Origin: Isohypsibius dastychi
Lineage: Eukaryota; Tardigrada; Eutardigrada; Parachela; Isohypsibiidae
Assembly (NCBI GenBank): GCA_034696485.1
Contig: JAQIWT010000254.1
Coordinates: forward strand, 1 to 25,930
DNA length: 25,930 nt
Reading direction: 5' to 3'
The notes under the pieces are model-generated. The model saw only the letters and a list, made by a program, of their open reading frames with translations. It did not search any database and had not been told where the DNA came from. Position 1 is the first letter of the stretch; each line of letters begins with the position of its first letter. The position numbers were made by a program, and so were the translations under genes. This document shows, piece by piece, positions 20,331 through 25,930 of this stretch.

Positions 20331-20607
20331 TGCACATTTTTTCCCCAGATAATTTTCTTGTTTAATAAAAGCTATATGCACTGGCGGTCAGGGGGGGGGG
20401 TCGAGGGGGTTATTCAGATAATCACACTTTTTTTCCCACTCGACACCCCCCCCCCCCCGGTTGCCAGCGCATATACGCCTCCTCCAAAATTAAATATACG
20501 TCTACTCCCTATCGATTGACTGACTGAACAGACAGAAGTGTAAAATTCGATTTTGGAGCAGACGTAGCTTCTATTTAACAAGGATATTATTTGGGAAAAA
20601 ACGTGCA
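20331..20607. repeat. Imperfect inverted repeat with facing poly-G and poly-C tracts
   Basis: The left arm TGCACATTTTTTCCCC then ATAATTTTCTTGTTTAATA (20331-20369) matches the complement of 20565-20607. Just inside lies TGCACTGGCGG and a run of ten G (20391-20400), facing thirteen C (20446-20458) and TTGCCAGCGCATAT. TCGA follows the G run, and ACTCGACA precedes the C run. It may be two nested MITEs; CACTGGCGG resembles a hAT end, but no target duplication is clear. Confidence 0.6.
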
Positions 20608-20879
20608 TATAGCTCAAATACAGAGTCTTGATTCACAGAGTTTTTCTACTAAAAACTAGGATCAAATTTCAACATTTATCAGCAGTTTCATTTATTGGTT
20701 GATATACGTTTAAATCATTGAACAGCCATTTTATTTGCAAATATGCAAATACTTGGAAATCTATTGAACTGGAACTAATTTCAGATTTCAAAAGTCTCAG
20801 CTCAGCTCCGACTTCGCTGGATGAATTAAATCATGATTATTTTTTTGTTCTCCGTTTTACTCGACATTTACACTACCGT

Positions 20880-21273
20880 CATAGGCGGATTCGAGCTGTT
20901 GGGGGTGTATAGATCTATACACCCCCTGTCTTCTCCGATTTCCCCCACTCGAAAAAAATTGAAAATGTCATTTTCAAACTCAATATTGTTTTTTGATTCA
21001 GGTGGACTCGTCAGGGGGATACGTTGTCTAAAACCCCAAGCGGGCAGCGCAGGGGGGCAGCCAATCACAAAAGCGTGGGGAATTTCTGGTTGGCTGTCCC
21101 CCTACGCTGCCCCCATGAGGGTCTGTAATAGCGTATCCCCCTGACGAGTCCCCCCGAATCAGATAAAAATATTGAGTGTGAAAAAACTATTTTCAATTTT
21201 TTCGAGTGGGGGAAATCGGAGAAGACAGGGGGTGTATAGATCTATACACCCCAACAGCTCGAATCCGCCTATG
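20880..21273. mobile_element. 394-bp foldback hAT-type MITE with 8-bp target duplication
   Basis: The termini CATAGGCGGATTCGAGC and its complement are flanked by ACTACCGT at 20872-20879 and 21274-21281, an exact 8-bp duplication typical of hAT. The arms match for about 140 bases each (20880-21020 and 21135-21273), and the centre (GGGCAGCG..., ...CGCTGCCC) is itself an imperfect palindrome, so nearly the whole element can fold into one hairpin. Each arm also contains a smaller palindrome around TGTATAGATCTATACA (26 bp in the left arm, 20901-20926). No coding capacity. Confidence 0.88.
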
Positions 21274-21409
21274 ACTACCGTAACCACATCTGCAATTCAC
21301 GGTTCAGACTCAGTTTCAGACAATAACGCTAGATAGCAATAGTAAAAATATTGCAAAAATATTTGTATCGATAATTCATCGCAAATGGCGGTCAGGTAAG
21401 CTTCGTGGG

Positions 21410-21460
21410 TGAGGGCATGTTACGAAATCGTAATAGATACGACTTTCTAACATGCCCTCA
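21410..21460. repeat. Short hairpin
   Basis: TGAGGGCATGTTA at the left faces TAACATGCCCTCA at the right, with partly paired sequence between (GAAAtCGTA / TACGAcTTTC). It may be a tiny MITE; its function is unknown. Confidence 0.6.
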
Positions 21461-21885
21461 ACCAAGAAAACACTACATGACTATATAGAACCTTTGGCAA
21501 AAAGTTAAGTTTTTCGCCGACCTCGTCTACTTCTTCTCATCCGCTTCACTTTCCACTTGAAAGAATTCCAACAATTGTTCTCATTCTCACCAAGAGGCCA
21601 GTCAGATAGCATGCAATGCGGCCCAATCCAGGAGCACTGGAGTGAAGGGGCTTGCGTCGAAATCGCGATTAAATCTTGACCCGAAATATTAACTGTACTT
21701 AGAGAGGATTGTTTAGAAAATCTAAGTTTTTGAATTATAACTGGAATTCTACTGGCAATACTAGCTCCACGCAAATATGTGATCCACGCACAAAAAAAGA
21801 GCTATTTTTTGAAATTGATAAACACGGTCTGTTTTCATCCTGAGGTAAGTAGTGAATTTTCGAAATCATTTGCAAACGTGATGTA

Positions 21886-23093
21886 CAATCAAAGAACCCT
21901 ATTTCCGCCCACCCCAACATATGCAAAATGATTTCTATCTCCGCCCACCGGTAAGAGTTTTGTACAGGGACTAACACGCCAGCGCCATATTTCTTCACAA
22001 ACAACGCAACACATTGCAGTTTAGTGAAATCGGTCAGGCAAGAACAGGGTAAATTAATAAAAACAAACAAATAAAAAACAATGAGTTTTTCGAGGAAGAC
22101 CGTTAAGTTTAACCGGGTTAATCTTCAACGGAAATGCCAGTAACGGCGTGAAAAATAAACATTCTAACAGTGAAAAGCCTAATACAGACAGCTGATCCCG
22201 ATCAGAACCGCTCATGTAGAAAATAACATTCAATGATCTGGTGGCCGCAAAAACTTTAATATCAGCAATATTCTGATTCCTGCATGAAACCAATTTCGTT
22301 GAGATTCCATATACCATTGGGGTCTTCTAAGACTCCCTCGTCCTTCAAGATAATCCGTTTTACAATCCATGCTCTAGCTGTGTCCAGGCTCCAATTTTGC
22401 ATTACTTCTGGTTTTCTGTTGTTTTTCTCAATGAAATCGCTGGATGGCGTTTTCGAAATGCGAGTATCCAGCTTATAGAGAAATCATGCCTGGACAGTCC
22501 TGAAAACACACGAATCGTATGAGTTGATGAGAGGTAAATTAGGCAAGAGCATCGTACAATCGAAACATAGAAACAAAATTTGGTGCTGATTGACTGCTTG
22601 AGGTTAAACACAAGTCAAATGAAAATCTACCTTTTTTTCCCCAACCATGATCTGACATTCTCGAAGAAGACGTTTGTTTACAGAAATCTTATTTCCCGCC
22701 ATCTCTGATAAAATCCGCTCAAAAACTTGCTTCCTCCTTGACTGTAAAATGTCGCTTCGGTCCACGTTTTTTCTCGCAAAGTTGATCTTGGAATTGCGAA
22801 CGTCTTTGCTGCTTCGCGTTGAGTCATTCTCCCGCTCAAAATGTTCTGAATAGCACATTCTTCCAGATTATTCATGACAGAAAGAAACAGGGAGGTAGAA
22901 AGACAGAGAAGGAAGAGGAAAAAAAGTTGAGAGAGGAAGAAAATGAAGGAAATATTTTGTTTTGTTTTGAAACTGGACTGAGGGGCAGTGACCAAGTACC
23001 CCCATCTATTGTGGTGGTAGCTTACCGGTAGACCCCCAGTGGGCGGAAATAGAAATCATTTTGCATATATGCGAAAATAGGGTTCTTTGATTG
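21886..23093 (-). mobile_element. Decayed pogo-like (Tc1/mariner superfamily) element, TA-flanked
   Basis: The inverted ends start CAATCAAAGAACCCTATTT and match inward over about 75 bases with a small gap (ATATGCAAAATGATTTCTAT is shared). TA lies directly outside both ends (21884-21885 and 23094-23095), as expected for Tc1/mariner insertion. The 1,208-base element carries a broken minus-strand transposase with a psq-type helix-turn-helix and a DDE_1-type fragment. At this size it is an internally deleted derivative. Confidence 0.85.
22060..22875 (-). pseudogene. Pogo-like transposase remnant
   Basis: The minus-strand ATG at 22875 starts a psq-type helix-turn-helix of about 35 residues (NILSGRMTQREAAKTFAIP, then RSTLREK), the DNA-binding domain of pogo/Tigger transposases. 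The frame then breaks. At 22317-22285 the frame contains GIWNLNEIGFMQ, the position of the first DDE_1 catalytic block, which normally reads NxDETGF; here the Asp is Asn and the Thr is Ile. In another frame, near 22240-22180, SGSDRDQLSVLGFS fits the next conserved block of DDE_1. The other catalytic residues, the CENP-B-type second helix-turn-helix and most of the core are missing or unrecognisable. It is inactive by sequence. Confidence 0.75.
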
Positions 23094-23163
23094 TACTTGA
23101 GCAAACATCGTTAGCCACTCATCCAATTAACACAGAACAATAGTCACCCTCTTTCTCTCTAAT

Positions 23164-23709
23164 TTGACAATGAAGTGGTCAAAAATGCAAACAATCACTT
23201 TCATAGCGGTAGGAGCGAGACAGGAGTTATTGTCATTGAGAACAATTGCCATTAGTCGGGAGGGCAGAGTTGTTATTCTTCAGCTTCTACGAGAATTATA
23301 CAAGCATTTCGTTTGGCGGAGGACAAAAATATCTTGTATTCCGATCTTCATTTCATATATTGCTCAAAGTATGATCAGAGTGAATCCTGAAATGCTAGAA
23401 TTTTTTGAAACTTTGGTTACTCCCTTGTCAGCCTTAGGATTTCTCTCTTCTTCCTTCATTTGTTCGGGTCAAGATGGTATCAGCAAACTTATGCAAACAG
23501 TCCGATGCAAGCGGCAAGCCCCTTATCGAATGCTCCTGGCGTACCACACAGGTCCGGACAAAATACAAGAGGCGCCGTTGAATCTGATTAGACTATTAGA
23601 CTTTTATCAAGGTGCAACTTTGCTCTGGGCTCCTCTTCTCGTGTTTCATCAATTTCCTCACACCGTCACCAAATATTATGACCAGTTTATGTGTTTATTT
23701 TGTATTTGA
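23164..23709 (+). CDS. Hypothetical protein, possible receptor-related fragment
   Basis: A single 181-codon open frame starts just right of the pogo-like element. Two hydrophobic segments (CIPIFISYIAQS and TPLSALGFLSSSFICSG) are followed by Lys/Arg-rich KLMQTVRCKRQ, an order resembling TM6, TM7 and the start of the tail in class A receptors. There is no NPxxY motif and no other receptor segment nearby. The remaining 80 residues show nothing I recognise. It may be a decayed receptor piece, an exon of an unseen gene, or chance. Confidence 0.28.
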   Translation: MTMKWSKMQTITFIAVGARQELLSLRTIAISREGRVVILQLLRELYKHFVWRRTKISCIPIFISYIAQSMIRVNPEMLEFFETLVTPLSALGFLSSSFICSGQDGISKLMQTVRCKRQAPYRMLLAYHTGPDKIQEAPLNLIRLLDFYQGATLLWAPLLVFHQFPHTVTKYYDQFMCLFCI

Positions 23710-23770
23710 TCACAAGGCCAGTTTTGTGCCATGCTGGAATTTTGTAATTAACTGAAAATCACTTGCTATA

Positions 23771-23943
23771 CTCCGTCCTGCCATGTAACTGGACCCCCTT
23801 TTCGCTGTATCGATCGACTCACCACACACAAATTGCATGAGCCCCGGGTCAAATTGAATATGCCCGGGTCAACCCTCTGGTAGCGCACTTGGTGAGCCGA
23901 TCGATACAGCGAAAAGTGGGTCCAGTTACATGGCAGGACGGAG
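23771..23943. mobile_element. 173-bp MITE with nearly identical 54-bp inverted ends
   Basis: The left end 23771-23824, starting CTCCGTCCTGCCATGTAAC, matches the complement of 23890-23943 at 52 of 54 positions. The centre contains CCCGGGTCAA twice as a direct repeat. TA precedes the left end; the expected TA after the right end reads GA. CTCCGTCC-type ends and TA insertion are features of Tc1/mariner MITEs (Stowaway-like), but the lost right TA leaves this tentative. Confidence 0.8.
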
Positions 23944-24874
23944 GATTGGGAAATATTCTGTTCTGATATCCGATTGCCATTTGTTTGTGCGCTCTTTTAC
24001 TCCGCGTTTGCGTCAGAGATGAGTTTGTTGGGCGTACATAAATGATTTTCAGAGGAATTCTGTAGAAAGTTCAATGATGTTTCCGTACTCTCACATCTGT
24101 GGTTTCTGCCCTGCCTGATTGAAAATGCCAGTGTTGTACTGATTTGACGACTTCTAACACATCAGTTGTCCGCGAAGTCAGTGAAACGGTACTCGCTTAC
24201 TATTATCGCACCTCAATTGCCCCGTTGAAACCAAAATTACAGCAACAAATTGAATATTTGAATAGATTTATTTGACATCAGCAAGGAACACCGAAACTGT
24301 TTTGATCCAATGTGTAGAATGTCTGCTCCACGTAACAGGCAAAGGTCAACTCTCCTTAAATACCAGAGGGCACAGCACTCTAGTGACTGTAGATGTGTTG
24401 AAAAACGATAGACGAGTCGTCCAAGACGTAGACGATGAATCTTTTTTTCATCCAGGGGAACCCCAAACGGATCGCAGCTGCCAGAAAACAGTTCGTGTAC
24501 GAGATGTTCGGATTTTCAGAACACCAAGCAAATCAACTAAAATTCAGTACAAAATCTAACGTACGCCGTCAGTGTTTTCCTTTGTAGATTTCAATGATTA
24601 CTGGTATTGGACACTGGGAAGATAGTCAACAATTTATCAAACTGAGGTTATTGAAGAAAAAACTCTATGATGGCTCACCCGTTAAAGGTTCAGTTTAAGG
24701 TGCATCCATATGTGTTCCGCCATGTTCTGCCGCACTGAACATATTGATCAGGAATATCTTGTTTTCCTCGAGTTCCTTTTTACCTGCCCGCTTGGAGCGG
24801 CAGGTATAGCGGCAGGTATAGTCCCAACCCTGACACCACGATCTAGAAAAGCTGTCTGATTCAGTCACGATTTC

Positions 24875-24907
24875 AAGATAACAAGAATTTTCGATTCTTG
24901 TTATCTT
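24875..24907. repeat. Perfect 13-bp hairpin
   Basis: AAGATAACAAGAA and its exact complement TTCTTGTTATCTT are separated by seven bases. There is no T-run or gene end here; origin unknown. Confidence 0.7.
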
Positions 24908-25033
24908 TGCACACTGGGCTTGATCTAACGCGAGGCGGGACCAAAGTTTTGCGCACAGCAGGGGTTGCAGACGAGGAAATCATTTAGTTTTTTCGTTTCA
25001 CTTGTTCTGGCATAGGGCTCGGACGAGTCCAAT

Positions 25034-25084
25034 CCGTACTCGATTTTTACGAGTACGGACTCACATTAAAACGAGTCCGTACTC
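25034..25084. repeat. GAGTCCGTACTC inverted motif cluster
   Basis: CCGTACTCG (25034-25042) faces CGAGTACGG (25050-25058). GAGTACGGACTC at 25051-25062 is repeated in inverted form as GAGTCCGTACTC at 25073-25084. Confidence 0.6.
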
Positions 25085-25198
25085 ATTTTCAAAATGAATA
25101 TGGACTCACTTCACTTTTTGTGTTTTGTTTTTGAATTACAAACCCCCAACTCCAAAAAGTAGAAAAGTATAGAAAAGTTAACTTTGAAAAGTATAGAA

Positions 25199-25283
25199 CG
25201 CCCACACCCATATGGGTGTGGGCGAAGGGGTGTGAGGGAATGGGTATGAGTGAAAGGTTGTGGGCGAATGAGTGTGAGCGTAA
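25199..25283. repeat. 26-bp palindrome followed by five 14-bp tandem units
   Basis: CGCCCACACCCA and TATGGGTGTGGGCG form a perfect palindrome centred on CATATG at 25199-25224. Five degenerate 14-base units then run from 25214 to 25283: GGGTGTGGGCGAAG, GGGTGTGAGGGAAT, GGGTATGAGTGAAA, GGTTGTGGGCGAAT and GAGTGTGAGCGTAA. The first unit overlaps the right half of the palindrome. Confidence 0.75.
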
Positions 25284-25326
25284 AACAGAGTTATTTCCGA
25301 ATTCGCTCATTTGAATCTGATGACAG

Positions 25327-25853
25327 TAAAGCATCCAAATAGTTCGCGTAGCGAAAACTAATGAAGCGAAACTATAGTTTAGCTCAGGTTTAGTTTCCGG
25401 CTTTGAACACTTGACCAGTTTTTAGTTTAGTTTCGCTTTTCCGTAAGACATTGATAGCTTAGTTTCGTTTCTGGACGCGTAGCTTAGCTCGAAGTGAAAT
25501 GAGAGCTTTCGGCGTGTCTGGGTGTAAAATCAAAGAGAACAATGCCTTTTCAATCTGAATAGTAGCTAACTTAGCTTGTCCTAAACAATGTTGGATGATT
25601 TATTTTTCTTGATGTGGAATCATTAGGCCGAAACCGTTGTCTGATCTTAAAGGATGCAGCTTGAGTTCACTTAAGTTCTGATGTCATAGTTTTTAGTTCG
25701 CCTTTAGTTTCGTTTAGTTTTTGCGATTTTTTCGGCAGTTAGCTTAGTTATTAGTTTCACTTTCTAAATTTTAATTCACGAATTCGTTTCGTTTTCCAAA
25801 AAACTAGTTTAGCTTAGCTTAGTTTCTGATTTGGAGACTATTTGGATGCTTTA
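25327..25853. mobile_element. 527-bp hAT-type MITE with 8-bp target duplication
   Basis: The perfect 17-bp inverted ends are TAAAGCATCCAAATAGT and its complement, flanked by GATGACAG at 25319-25326 and 25854-25861. The 8-bp duplication points to hAT. Internally, TTAGTTTCG and AGCTTAG motifs recur many times in both arms (for example 25378-25490 and 25695-25830), as subterminal repeats of hAT elements often do. No coding capacity. Confidence 0.85.
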
Positions 25854-25930
25854 GATGACAGTATCGTGTTTAGCTTGTTGAGAAATGTGATTTGTGATTT
25901 GTTGCTGATTTTAAAGTCATGATCACTTGG

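Larger units (their letters stand above)
23944..25318. other. Intergenic region, mostly featureless
   Basis: One open frame of 95 codons (24272-24559, +) has no motif I recognise and no supporting splice partners. Three small symmetric sequences are listed separately. Confidence 0.5.

Noticed and set aside
24272-24559. 95-codon open frame
   Set aside because: No recognisable domain, no flanking splice signals in phase, and a length expected by chance.

Overview
The window is a stretch of invertebrate animal genome. The genes are broken by short introns (about 50 to 250 bases) with GT donors and TTTCAG or TTTTAG acceptors. The gene families are metazoan: two 7TM receptors, an SLC17-type transporter and a DUF268 protein. 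The sequence is littered with small inverted-repeat transposons. An ecdysozoan (nematode or tardigrade) fits best, but the lineage cannot be fixed from the sequence alone.

Layout. 87-885 (-): partial rhodopsin-like receptor running off the left edge. 2393-4350 (+): complete four-exon SLC17-like major-facilitator transporter (489 aa). 5601-6903: a 1.3-kb inverted-repeat element whose arms are filled with TTCGTAG motifs, with a smaller TA-flanked MITE nested in its left arm. 7540-8665 (+): complete two-exon rhodopsin-like receptor (346 aa). 8786-16136: a 7.35-kb DNA transposon. 17676-18996 (+): DUF268 protein with an N-terminal membrane anchor (383 aa as modelled). 20.3-25.9 kb: gene-poor, with an inverted repeat holding poly-G and poly-C tracts, a 394-bp foldback hAT-type MITE, a decayed pogo-like element, a small MITE with 52/54 matching ends, a hAT-type MITE and several perfect hairpins.

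The main object is the 7.35-kb transposon. Its inverted termini begin TTGTAGCCGAC and sit between GCGC tetranucleotides. Each end continues into an array of a 14-bp minisatellite (GGGGACAATTTnGA in the left end, its complement in the right). Between the arrays lies one gene of twelve exons whose phases all match, giving an uninterrupted 1,541-aa protein. In order it holds a PPGxY repeat region, an H2C2 zinc finger, a Gypsy-integrase-like DDE core (D-x57-D-x35-E), a GPY/F-like module, a Ulp1/C48-like cysteine protease domain, a PHD-type zinc finger, and a second more divergent protease-like domain. This matches the published Ginger1 superfamily of cut-and-paste transposons (Gypsy-type integrase, GPY/F module and a C-terminal OTU or Ulp1 domain). 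The PHD finger, the paired protease domains and the minisatellite ends are beyond what I recall being described for it.

The host genes show no common function and are ordinary single-copy loci between transposons. All gene models were worked out by hand from splice signals and frame, without alignment or transcript data.
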